Both the position numbers and the translations under genes were made by a program. Under the pieces are notes generated by a model. That model ran no database searches and was not told where the DNA came from. It saw only the letters and a list, made by a program, of their open reading frames with translations. Source: Actinomycetota bacterium (GTDB taxonomy: Bacteria; Actinomycetota; Thermoleophilia; Gaiellales; Gaiellaceae). From it: a DNA stretch of 45,144 bases. The stretch spans positions 1-45,144 of the forward strand of contig VAWI01000023.1 in NCBI GenBank assembly GCA_005884005.1, in the 5' to 3' direction. Of this stretch, positions 26,059-33,388 are shown piece by piece; the first letter of the stretch is position 1, and every line of letters starts with the position of its first letter.

Positions 26059-27026
26059 AGCTGGCCGTCGGCCGCGAGGTCGTCGCGCTCGTGGGGCCAT
26101 CCGGCGCGGGCAAGACGACGCTCCTGCGGGCGATCGCCGGGCTCCAGCCCGCCCGCGGCCGGATCTCGGTCGACGGAGACTCCTGGCTCGACTCGGCACA
26201 GGGACTGGAGCTGCCGGCCGAGGAGCGGTCGGTGGGCCTCGTGTTCCAGGACTATGCGCTCTTCCCGCACCTGAGCGTGCGCAAGAACGTCGAGTTCGGC
26301 CGCAAGGGGCACGCCGGACTGCTCGACCGCTTCCGCCTGGCGGCGCTCGCGGACGCGAAGCCGCGCGAGCTCTCCGGCGGAGAGCGCCAAAGGGTCGCAC
26401 TGGCGCGGGCCCTGGCGCCCGATCCGGCGGTGCTGCTGCTCGACGAGCCGCTCGCCGCGCTCGACGCTCACACCCGCGGCGAGGTCAGAACCGAGCTGCA
26501 GCGATTGCTTCGCGACGCCCACCGGCCGACGCTCGTCGTCACGCACGACTTTGAGGACGCAGCGACCCTGGCGACGCGGGTCGGAGTGCTCGTCGAAGGC
26601 CGCCTGCGGCAGCTGGGAAGCCCTGCCGAGCTCGTCGCTTCCCCTTCCGATCCCTTCGTCGCAAGCCTCACCGGCGCCAACGTCCTGCGGGGACGCGCGC
26701 GTCCGGCGAAAGAACTGACCGAGCTCGCACTGCCCACCGGCGAGCTGATCCGCTCGACCGATCTCGCCGAGGGAGATGCAGTCGCGATCGTGTATCCATG
26801 GGAGGTGACATTGTCCCGGAGCCTTCCGGACGACTCGGCGCAGAATCACATCGCCGGGGTCGTGGAGAGCCTGGTTCCGGTCGGCAACCGTGTCCGCGCC
26901 CGCGTTGGGCCGCTGACCGCCGAGGTCACCGCCGACTCGGCCGAGCGTCTCGACCTCCGCGTCGGCGGCCGCGCGGTGGCGAGCTTCAAAGCCACCGCGA
27001 CGAAGCTATTGAGCCAGGGTCCCTAG
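26001..27026 (+). CDS. modC: Molybdate ABC transporter ATP-binding protein
   Basis: A 341-residue ATPase with Walker A GPSGAGKTT (about 32-40), Q-loop FQDYALFPHLSV, signature LSGGERQRVALARAL, Walker B VLLLDEPLAALD and switch VTHDF. The C-terminal third (about 230-340) contains TOBE-type strands for oxyanion feedback, seen in ModC and CysA relatives. It powers molybdate import. The first 19 codons lie inside modB. Its 3' end overlaps the convergent lipoprotein gene by 21 bases. Confidence 0.94.
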   Translation: MDPLRLSLDVPLREFALRVELAVGREVVALVGPSGAGKTTLLRAIAGLQPARGRISVDGDSWLDSAQGLELPAEERSVGLVFQDYALFPHLSVRKNVEFGRKGHAGLLDRFRLAALADAKPRELSGGERQRVALARALAPDPAVLLLDEPLAALDAHTRGEVRTELQRLLRDAHRPTLVVTHDFEDAATLATRVGVLVEGRLRQLGSPAELVASPSDPFVASLTGANVLRGRARPAKELTELALPTGELIRSTDLAEGDAVAIVYPWEVTLSRSLPDDSAQNHIAGVVESLVPVGNRVRARVGPLTAEVTADSAERLDLRVGGRAVASFKATATKLLSQGP

Positions 27027-27518
27027 CTTGTAGCCCTTCCTCTTCATGTCGTTGGTGGCGTCGCGCACGTTCACGAGCGCATCCGAGTTCCGCAGCTCGG
27101 CGAGCGTCTTCTGCACGAGTTGCGGGTCCCTCTTCTCCGCGGCCTTCCGAAAGGACTCGACCTCGTCGGCGAACTTGCGGAGGCCTTTCACGAGCGTCTT
27201 GTTGTCCTTCTCGATGTCCTTCGGCGGGTTGACCCGGTCGAGATCGTTTGCGGCGTTGTGGAGCTGCGCCTCGCCGAGCTTGAGTTCGCTGACAAGCTCC
27301 TCCAGCGAGCTCGGCAGCGTGATGAGCGGCTTGATCGCCTTGCTGATCGCCTGGCTGTCAGAGCCGAAATGCTGCTCGTATTGCGACTTGGAGAGACGGC
27401 CGCCTCCACCGCAACCGGCGGCGGCGAGCGCAAGCGCCAAGGCAGCTAGAGTGGCGGCGCCGCGGTGCCTTGCTTCGGTGGGGCTGAGAGAAAACGCGTT
27501 GAACCTGCTCTGGGTCAT
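27006..27518 (-). CDS. Putative lipoprotein, helical, unknown function
   Basis: A 170-residue protein with a long N-terminal region, a hydrophobic stretch and the lipobox LAAAGC (Cys36), so it is probably a lipid-anchored exported protein. The mature part is almost all predicted helix with many Lys/Glu pairs (for example DIEKDNKTLVKGLRKF), resembling a small coiled-coil bundle. No family is recognised. The only good start, ATG 27518, places the first codons antisense to the conserved core of the TPP riboswitch of the divergent gene. A shorter start would cut into the signal peptide. It converges on modC with a 21-base overlap. Confidence 0.72.
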   Translation of the reverse strand: MTQSRFNAFSLSPTEARHRGAATLAALALALAAAGCGGGGRLSKSQYEQHFGSDSQAISKAIKPLITLPSSLEELVSELKLGEAQLHNAANDLDRVNPPKDIEKDNKTLVKGLRKFADEVESFRKAAEKRDPQLVQKTLAELRNSDALVNVRDATNDMKRKGYKLGTLAQ

Positions 27519-27536
27519 GCCAGCGAAGGGAGCTTA
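27455..27536 (+). promoter_or_regulatory. TPP (THI-box) riboswitch
   Basis: The aptamer core is clearly present: GGTGCC near 27464-27469, GGGGCTGAGA (27480-27489), then GAACCTG, CTCTGG, TCATGCCAGCG and AAGGGAG (27501-27532). These are the invariant blocks of the thiamine-pyrophosphate riboswitch in the right order and spacing. The final AAGGGAG also serves as ribosome-binding site for the permease start at 27537, so ligand binding probably blocks translation. The 5' boundary is approximate. Confidence 0.9.
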
Positions 27537-28910
27537 TTGATCACCGACAAGACGCCGAGCTGGGGCATCGAGCCGGTCCCGGAGCGCCTGCGCGTACTCG
27601 GACTCGTCGACACCATGCTGCTCTGGGGCAACCTCTCGGTCAGCCTGCTTGTGATCGTGCTCGGCGCCGTGCTCGTCCCGGCCCTCTCCTTGCGGGACGC
27701 GCTGATCGCGATCGTCGTGGGCGCAATTGCGGGAAACGTGTTACTCGGGCTCGCCGGCCTGATCGGCGCCGACGGACGCGTCCCCGGGATGGTGCTCTTG
27801 CGCGCGCCGCTCGGCCGTCGCGGCTCGTACGCGCCAACGGCAGTCAACGTGGCGCAGAATCTCGGTTGGTCGACCTTCGAGTTGATCGTGATCTCGACAG
27901 CGGCGGCGGCCCTTTCGAAGAAGGTCTTCGGCTTCGAGGGGCGCTGGCTCTGGGCCTTGCTGTTCGGGCTGATCTCCGTCGGGCTCGCCCTGCTCGGGCC
28001 GATTGGCTTCGTCCGGCGCTACGTCCGCAAGTTCGCGGTCTGGGCCGTGCTCGCGTCGCTGCTGTATCTGACCTGGTGGGTCCTGGACAAGTCGAACCTG
28101 CACCAGTTCTGGCATGCGCGCGGCCAGGGCGGCCTCTCGATCGGCTCTGGCATCGACGTTGTGATCGGAAGCATCATCTCCTGGACGCCGCTCGCTGCCG
28201 ACTACACCCGCTTCTCACGCGACCGCCACAGCGCCTTCTGGGGAGCCGGAGTGGGCTACTTCGTGCCGACGCTGTGGTGCTTCGGACTCGGCGTGCTGCT
28301 CGTGCTCTCTCGGAACGTCACCGATGCCGCGGACGTGCCCGCCGCGGTCGCGGCCGGCGGTGCGATCAGCGCCTTCGCGCTGCTCGCTCTGACAGTGGAC
28401 GAGTCGGACGAGGCGTTCGCCGACATCTACTCGACGGCCGTGTCGATTCAGAACGTGGTGCCTCGCGTCTCACAGCGCCTCCTGATCGTCCTCGTGTCCG
28501 GGGTCGCGACCCTCGGCGCGATCGTGATCAACCTGCGCTCATACCAGTCCTTTCTCCTCCTGCTCGGCTCGGTCTTCGTGCCCCTTTTCGGCGTGCTGCT
28601 GGCCGATTGGCTGCTCGCCGGCGCGCACTACCGCGAACGCGACTTCTTCTCGGGGCCTGCTGTGCGGCCGGCCCAGCTCGCGGCCTGGGTCGCCGGCTTC
28701 GTGCTTTACCAGTGGCTCTCCCCGCAGGGGCCTTCCTGGTGGACGGCTCTCGTTGCACACCTACACCCCGGTCACGCGAGCTGGACCGCGTCTCTGCCGA
28801 GCTTCGCGGCCGCCTTCGTGCTCGCCACGGCCGCAGGCCTGCTCCTGCCGCGCGAAGATGACGGTCGTGCGCGTCGCGGTAGTGGGGAACCTCTCGCTCG
28901 ACCTCGTTGA
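27537..28910 (+). CDS. cytX: NCS1-family permease, probable HMP (thiamine precursor) transporter
   Basis: A 457-residue, about twelve-helix transporter of the nucleobase:cation symporter-1 family (purine-cytosine permease-like; GIEPVPERLRVLG start, NVAQNLGWSTFELIV, IGSIISWTPLAADYTRFSR). The TPP riboswitch directly upstream indicates the CytX type, which imports the thiamine pyrimidine precursor hydroxymethylpyrimidine. TTG 27537 lies 4 bases after AAGGGAG at the end of the aptamer; an upstream open frame through the riboswitch is rejected. Its 3' end overlaps the following kinase by 53 bases. Exact substrate is inferred from regulation. Confidence 0.88.
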   Translation: MITDKTPSWGIEPVPERLRVLGLVDTMLLWGNLSVSLLVIVLGAVLVPALSLRDALIAIVVGAIAGNVLLGLAGLIGADGRVPGMVLLRAPLGRRGSYAPTAVNVAQNLGWSTFELIVISTAAAALSKKVFGFEGRWLWALLFGLISVGLALLGPIGFVRRYVRKFAVWAVLASLLYLTWWVLDKSNLHQFWHARGQGGLSIGSGIDVVIGSIISWTPLAADYTRFSRDRHSAFWGAGVGYFVPTLWCFGLGVLLVLSRNVTDAADVPAAVAAGGAISAFALLALTVDESDEAFADIYSTAVSIQNVVPRVSQRLLIVLVSGVATLGAIVINLRSYQSFLLLLGSVFVPLFGVLLADWLLAGAHYRERDFFSGPAVRPAQLAAWVAGFVLYQWLSPQGPSWWTALVAHLHPGHASWTASLPSFAAAFVLATAAGLLLPREDDGRARRGSGEPLARPR

Positions 28911-29655
28911 CGGAGGGCCGCCCCGCGTCGGCGGGCCGCCGTTCTACGCCGCACGGGCGCTGGCAGCGCTGGGCACACCGGCGCTCGTGCGGGCGAAGTG
29001 CGCCGACGCCGACCGGCCGCGACTGCTGCCACCGTTGGAGGAGCTCGGTCTGCACGTCGAGTGGAGGCCCGGCGCGAATACGGCGACCTACGCGTTCTCC
29101 TACGACGGCGATCGACGGGCGATGGAGGTACGGGAGCTCGGTTCGCCCTGGTCGGCAGAGGACGTGGCGGGCCTCGAGGCCGAATGGGTCCACGTCGGGG
29201 CGCTCTTTCGCGGCGAGTTCCCCGCCGAGACGCTCGCCGCCCTCACAGACTCGGGGGCGCGGCTCTCGTTCGACGGCCAAGGGCTCGTCCGGCCTGCGCG
29301 GCCCGGAGCGCTCATTCTCGAGCCAGAACCCGAGTGCTCGTTTCTTCGCCACGTCTCGGTGCTGAAGCTGTCCGAGGAGGAGGCACTGGCGCTCGTCGGC
29401 AGGCTCGACGAGCGGCTCCTCTCCGGAATCGGCGTCCCGGAGGTGATCGTCACGCTCGGGTCGCGGGGCTGCTTGCTCGTCGCGCAGGGGCGGCTCGTCC
29501 ATGTTCCGGCCGATCCTCTCGACGTCGACCCGACCGGCGCCGGCGACGCCTTCGCGGCGGTCTACCTCGTCGGGCGAAGCCGCGGCCAGGCTCCACTGCC
29601 GGCGGCCGAGAGGGCGACGCAGGTCGTCCACGACCTGCTTGCGAGCCGGCGATGA
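28858..29655 (+). CDS. PfkB-family small-molecule kinase
   Basis: A 265-residue ribokinase-fold kinase. It opens with VAVVGNLSLDLV, has the substrate-side GGPPFYAARALAALG motif, and ends with the anion-hole and catalytic motif DPTGAGDAFAAVYL. The substrate is not evident. Because it overlaps the riboswitch-controlled permease by 53 bases, it is probably in the thiamine regulon and may phosphorylate hydroxymethylpyrimidine or a related salvage intermediate, although it is not a canonical ThiD. ATG 28858 gives a clean family N-terminus. Confidence 0.88.
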   Translation: MTVVRVAVVGNLSLDLVDGGPPRVGGPPFYAARALAALGTPALVRAKCADADRPRLLPPLEELGLHVEWRPGANTATYAFSYDGDRRAMEVRELGSPWSAEDVAGLEAEWVHVGALFRGEFPAETLAALTDSGARLSFDGQGLVRPARPGALILEPEPECSFLRHVSVLKLSEEEALALVGRLDERLLSGIGVPEVIVTLGSRGCLLVAQGRLVHVPADPLDVDPTGAGDAFAAVYLVGRSRGQAPLPAAERATQVVHDLLASRR

Positions 29656-30050
29656 ACATCGCGGTCGAGACGGGCGAAGGCGTCTACACGATCGACGCCG
29701 AGACCGAGCAGGTCGTCGACTTCGTCGCCGGAGCCGAGCTGTCCGAGACGCCGCAGCCGCGGGTCGAGCTGCCGCTCCTCGTCTCGGCCGCGGCCGAAGG
29801 GTCGACGGTGGTCGCCGTTCTCGACCGCCGCCCTCCGCTCGCCGTCTCGAACGACGCGGGCAGCAGCTGGCGCGAGGCGGGCGGCGGCCTACCTCCGGGC
29901 CGTGCGATCGCGATCGCCGAAAACGACCCTGACCGGATGCTGTACGCCGCCGAGCACCGCGTCTACATCTCGCAAGACGGGGGACGGTTCTGGCGGGCGC
30001 TCGAGCCCGAGCTGCCCGAGATCAAGCGTGTCGGCTGGCTGGAAGCCTGA
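29652..30050 (+). CDS. Small Asp-box (BNR-like) repeat protein
   Basis: A 132-residue protein with two Asp-box turns, SNDAGSSW and SQDGGRFW, as found in sialidase-type and photosystem assembly beta-propellers. It has no signal peptide and only enough sequence for about two or three blades, so it may oligomerise or be a fragment of a propeller. Function is unknown. It begins in an ATGA overlap with the kinase and its end overlaps the convergent phzF-like gene by 29 bases. The ATG at 29652 is preferred over the much longer frame through the kinase gene. Confidence 0.75.
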   Translation: MNIAVETGEGVYTIDAETEQVVDFVAGAELSETPQPRVELPLLVSAAAEGSTVVAVLDRRPPLAVSNDAGSSWREAGGGLPPGRAIAIAENDPDRMLYAAEHRVYISQDGGRFWRALEPELPEIKRVGWLEA

Positions 30051-30882
30051 ACTCGCCGCGTGCGACCGTCACCGCCGAGCCGCCGACCTCTACGCGCTCG
30101 ACGCGATCCGGCGTGCCGTCGACGCGTGCGAAGAGCGTCGACGGCCGACCGATCTCCGTGCCCTGGGAGATCTCGATCTCGTCGCCGAAGGCGATCCTGC
30201 CGTGACGCGCGAGATGCAAGGCCAGCGGGCCGGCGGCCGAGCCCGTGGCCGGATCCTCCGCGATTCCACCGCCCGGCGCGAACATCCGCGTCTTCCAGCG
30301 AGTACCGGAACCCGCGAAGCAGTTGATCCCGAGATCCGGCGGAAGCTCGAGTCGCGCCAGGTCGGGACACAACTGCGCGACCTCCTCCTCCGACCGAAGC
30401 GACACGTAGACGTGCCGCATGCCGTTGTCGTAGAGCTCGACCGGCAGCTCCGAGCCCGTGACCCCAAGCGCGGCGAGCAGCTCCTCCTCCGCTTCATAGG
30501 AGTGGATAGACGGAATCGGCTGCTCCATTCGCCCGAAGACAAGCCGGCCTTCCTCACGTTCCAGTCGCACCGAAACGATCCCTCTGCCCGTCTCCAGACG
30601 GAGCTCCGGCGTCTGCAACGGCCCCGCAAGGACGAACGCCGTCCCGAGCGTCGGATGACCGCCGAACGGGATCTCGGCCAACGGTGTGAAGATGCGGATC
30701 CGCGCGTGCCCCCCACTCTCGGCAGGCAATACGAACGTCGACTCCGAAAAGTTGATCTCGCGCGCGAGCGCCTGCATGGTCTCGGCGTCGAGGCCGCGCG
30801 CGTCCGTGAAGACGGCGAGCTGGTTGCCGGCGAGCGGCCGGTCGGTGAAGACGTCGCAGACGACGTAGCTGAACCGTGCCAT
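30022..30882 (-). CDS. PhzF-family isomerase/epimerase-like protein
   Basis: A 286-residue protein of the PhzF family (diaminopimelate epimerase fold, two similar halves). Catalytic Glu47 is in the signature NFSESTFV. The other hallmark segments are FTPLAEIPFGGHPTLGTA and EDPATGSAAGPLA. The family includes phenazine biosynthesis isomerases, but most genomic copies have unknown substrates, and no phenazine genes are nearby. The gene is divergent from sixA. Confidence 0.92.
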   Translation of the reverse strand: MARFSYVVCDVFTDRPLAGNQLAVFTDARGLDAETMQALAREINFSESTFVLPAESGGHARIRIFTPLAEIPFGGHPTLGTAFVLAGPLQTPELRLETGRGIVSVRLEREEGRLVFGRMEQPIPSIHSYEAEEELLAALGVTGSELPVELYDNGMRHVYVSLRSEEEVAQLCPDLARLELPPDLGINCFAGSGTRWKTRMFAPGGGIAEDPATGSAAGPLALHLARHGRIAFGDEIEISQGTEIGRPSTLFARVDGTPDRVERVEVGGSAVTVARGEFRLPASRHA

Positions 30883-30928
30883 TGCCGCGATCGTCGCAGA
30901 AGCGCGGGCGGGCGGGAAACAGACGGGA

Positions 30929-30956
30929 ACGGAGCCAGCGCTCGCTCTGGCTCCGT
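30929..30956. promoter_or_regulatory. Inverted repeat between phzF-like gene and sixA
   Basis: A perfect 10-bp inverted repeat, ACGGAGCCAG (30929-30938) and CTGGCTCCGT (30947-30956), with an 8-base spacer. It lies in the 92-base divergent region and ends 18 bases before the sixA start. The GC-rich arms could form a 5'-leader hairpin on the sixA transcript or an operator for either gene. Confidence 0.5.
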
Positions 30957-30974
30957 CTCATCTTTAATCGCTCC

Positions 30975-31385
30975 ATGCGCCTGTACATGGTTCGTCATGC
31001 CGAGGCGGAACCGGGCGACCCGGACGACCTCAGACAGCTGACGCCGGAAGGTAGAGCGCAGGCGCGGGCGCTCGGTAAGCGGCTCGCTGCCGACGGCGTC
31101 CGCGCGGATGCCGTTCTGACCAGCCCGCTCCTGCGAGCCCGTCAGACCGGCGAGGCGCTGGCGGACGCTCTCAGCTGCGCGAGCGAGCCGAGCGACGCTC
31201 TCGCACCCGGCGCGACGGCCGAAGCGGTCCGATCGGCGGTCGAGGGACGCGGCGAGACCGTGATCGTCGTCGGCCACCAGCCGGACTGCGGGCGGATCGC
31301 GGCCGAGCTCGGCGACGGCGACGAGCCGCCTTTCCCGCCCGCCGGGATCGCCGTGATTCGACTGCCCGCCTCGGGCACCAGCTAG
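30975..31385 (+). CDS. sixA: SixA-like phosphohistidine phosphatase
   Basis: A 136-residue histidine phosphatase. The catalytic RHG-type motif is YMVRHAEAEP (His8), followed by LTPEGRAQARALGKRL, SPLLRARQT, and the second histidine in VVGHQPD. Short SixA-type members remove phosphate from phosphohistidine proteins such as histidine kinases or PTS carriers; the partner here is unknown. ATG 30975 begins directly at the RHG strand, matching the family N-terminus. Confidence 0.9.
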   Translation: MRLYMVRHAEAEPGDPDDLRQLTPEGRAQARALGKRLAADGVRADAVLTSPLLRARQTGEALADALSCASEPSDALAPGATAEAVRSAVEGRGETVIVVGHQPDCGRIAAELGDGDEPPFPPAGIAVIRLPASGTS

Positions 31386-31395
31386 ATTCGGCCAC

Positions 31396-32247
31396 GTGAC
31401 CCCGGTCATCAGCGTTCGCGGACTGACGAAGTCGTACGGGGACTTCGAAGCGCTGAAGGGCATCGATTTCGAGCTCTGCGCCGGCGAGGTCTTTGGGCTA
31501 CTCGGGCCGAACGGCGCCGGCAAGACGACGACGATCGAGATACTCGAGGGCTACCGCAGACGCGACGCCGGGGAGGTCGAGGTGCTCGGCGCCGACCCGG
31601 CGACCGCCGGTCTCGATTGGCGGGGGCGGATCGGGGTCGTCCTCCAGTCGTCGGCCATGTACGAGAACCTCACCGTCGCCGAGCAGCTGGCCCAGTTTGC
31701 GGGTTATTACGAGCACCCGCGACCCGTCGACGAGGTGATCGGTCTGATCGGCCTCGAGGAGAAGCGCGATACCCGCGCCCGGCGGCTCTCCGGGGGCCAG
31801 CGGCGCCGCCTCGATCTCGGCCTCGCGCTCGTCGGTGACCCCGAGCTGATCTTCCTCGACGAGCCGACGACGGGCTTCGATCCCGGCGCGCGGCGACGCG
31901 CTTGGGAGACGATCCGGTCGCTCAGCGGCCTCGGCAAGACGATCCTTCTGACCACGCACTACCTCGACGAAGTCGAGCAGCTCGCCGACCGGGTGGCGGT
32001 CCTGCGCGAGGGGCGGATCGTCGCCTCCGGCACCGTGCAGGAGCTGGTCGGCGGGGCTCTCGCGACCGAGATCCGCTATCGCCGGAACGGCGAGTTCGTC
32101 GTCCTCGAGACCGACGAGCCGACACGCGTTCTGCACGAGCTGACGACGGCCGCGATCGAGCGCGGTGAGGAGCTCGACGGGCTCGAGGTCCGGAGGCCGA
32201 GTCTCGAAGAGGTCTATCTCTCGCTCACCCAGGCGGAGCCGGAATGA
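31396..32247 (+). CDS. ABC-2 type exporter, ATP-binding protein
   Basis: A 283-residue ATPase of the drug/polyether-exporter class. Walker A is GPNGAGKTTT, the signature LSGGQRRRLDLGLAL, Walker B LIFLDEPTTGFD and switch TTHYLDE. The C-terminal extension (EIRYRRNGEF onward) is typical of this class. It pairs with the permease whose ATG overlaps its stop. The exported substrate is unknown. The start is GTG 31396, 10 bases after sixA. Confidence 0.93.
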   Translation: MTPVISVRGLTKSYGDFEALKGIDFELCAGEVFGLLGPNGAGKTTTIEILEGYRRRDAGEVEVLGADPATAGLDWRGRIGVVLQSSAMYENLTVAEQLAQFAGYYEHPRPVDEVIGLIGLEEKRDTRARRLSGGQRRRLDLGLALVGDPELIFLDEPTTGFDPGARRRAWETIRSLSGLGKTILLTTHYLDEVEQLADRVAVLREGRIVASGTVQELVGGALATEIRYRRNGEFVVLETDEPTRVLHELTTAAIERGEELDGLEVRRPSLEEVYLSLTQAEPE

Positions 32248-32999
32248 GGCTCTTCCGCCACGAGCTTCGCAGCCAGCTGCGGCTTTACGGGCGAAGCCGC
32301 GAGCTCGCCTTCTTCACCTTCGCGCTGCCCCTGATCATGTTCTTCCTGCTCGGCTCGGTGTACGGAAACGACCGGATCAAGGCGGAGGGCAACGTCCGCG
32401 CCGCCGACTACCTGCTCGCGGGGATGCTCGGCTACGGCGCGATCGCGACCGGGTTCGCCGGCCTGTCGATCATGCTCGTGATTCGGCGCGAGTCCGGCAT
32501 CCTGAAGCGGGTGCGGGCGACGCCGCTGCCGGCCTGGGCCTACGTCGTCGCGCTGCTCTGCACCACGCTGATCGCCTTCGCTCTCGAGGCGGTCTGCATG
32601 AGCGCGATCGGGCGGATCTTCTTCCATACCCACGTCCACAATCTCTTTTCGCTCGCGCTGGCGCTGCTGCTCGGCGCGGCGGCCTTCACGACCCTGGGGC
32701 TGGCGCTGACGGTTCTCATAAAATCTGCGGAGGGCTCGTCGGCCGTCGTCAACGCCATCTACCTGCCTGTCTCGTTCCTGTCGGGCGCCTTCTTCTCGCC
32801 CCATTCGTTTCCGGCAGCGCTGAAAGCGATCGCGAACGCACTTCCCCTCGTCTACGTGATCCGGCTCGTGCGGGACATCGCGGTTCACAACCAGCAGATC
32901 TGGGATCGGCCCGGCGACGTGGCCGTGATCGCGGCCTGGGGACTGGCCGGAGCGATCATCGCGGCCCGCCGTTTTCGCTGGGAACCGCAAGAAGGTTAG
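32244..32999 (+). CDS. ABC-2 type exporter, permease
   Basis: A 251-residue membrane protein with about six helices. It shows the ABC-2 features: an early helix FAFFTFALPLIMFFLLGS-like segment, IRRESGILKRVRATPLPAW before helix 3, and the ending segment YLPVSFLSGAFFSPHSFPAAL. It forms the channel for the ATPase upstream, which it overlaps by four bases. Substrate unknown. Confidence 0.9.
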   Translation: MRLFRHELRSQLRLYGRSRELAFFTFALPLIMFFLLGSVYGNDRIKAEGNVRAADYLLAGMLGYGAIATGFAGLSIMLVIRRESGILKRVRATPLPAWAYVVALLCTTLIAFALEAVCMSAIGRIFFHTHVHNLFSLALALLLGAAAFTTLGLALTVLIKSAEGSSAVVNAIYLPVSFLSGAFFSPHSFPAALKAIANALPLVYVIRLVRDIAVHNQQIWDRPGDVAVIAAWGLAGAIIAARRFRWEPQEG

Positions 33000-33031
33000 G
33001 TTTCGCGAGCCTGGGCAATTATGGGTTTTCG

Positions 33032-33388
33032 ATGGGTACAGAGCCTCAGCTCGCGTTCTATCACCGCCTGCCTGAACCTCCCGGGCTCGAGGTCCGTGTC
33101 AACTTCGGGATCTTCGCCGGTCGGGCCGCGACGGCGGCGGAGATCGACGAGCTGGCGCAGGCTCTGCTGACCAAGGTCGGCGAGATCTCGATCGTGGCCG
33201 AGGACCGGCACGAGATCGGCGAGGACTCCGAGGCGTTGTTACACCAGGTGAGGATCGACGTCGACCCCGAGTACATCCCCGCGGACGAGCACGAAGCCGA
33301 TGTGCTCGCGGGCCGGATCGTCGAGGCGGCCGAGTCCTGGGCGCGCGACTGCGTCGCAGAGCGGCACGCCGAGATCAGCGAGCCTTAA
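33032..33388 (+). CDS. Small acidic protein, unknown function
   Basis: A 118-residue soluble protein, rich in Glu, Asp and Ala. It begins MGTEPQLAFYHRLP and contains RVNFGIFAGRAATAAEIDELAQALL, suggesting an alpha/beta fold. No signal peptide, membrane helix or known motif is recognised. It follows the ABC exporter by 32 bases and its TAA overlaps the stop of the convergent aminotransferase gene within TTAA. Evidence for coding is the long open frame with typical codon use and a stop at a natural boundary. Confidence 0.7.
   Translation: MGTEPQLAFYHRLPEPPGLEVRVNFGIFAGRAATAAEIDELAQALLTKVGEISIVAEDRHEIGEDSEALLHQVRIDVDPEYIPADEHEADVLAGRIVEAAESWARDCVAERHAEISEP

Noticed and set aside
27465..27536. 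Upstream in-frame start for the NCS1 permease
   Set aside because: Those codons overlap the TPP aptamer. The ribosome-binding site is at its 3' end and the transporter family begins at the TTG region.
30022..30882. Phenazine biosynthesis locus
   Set aside because: A PhzF-like protein alone is not diagnostic; no other phz genes are present.
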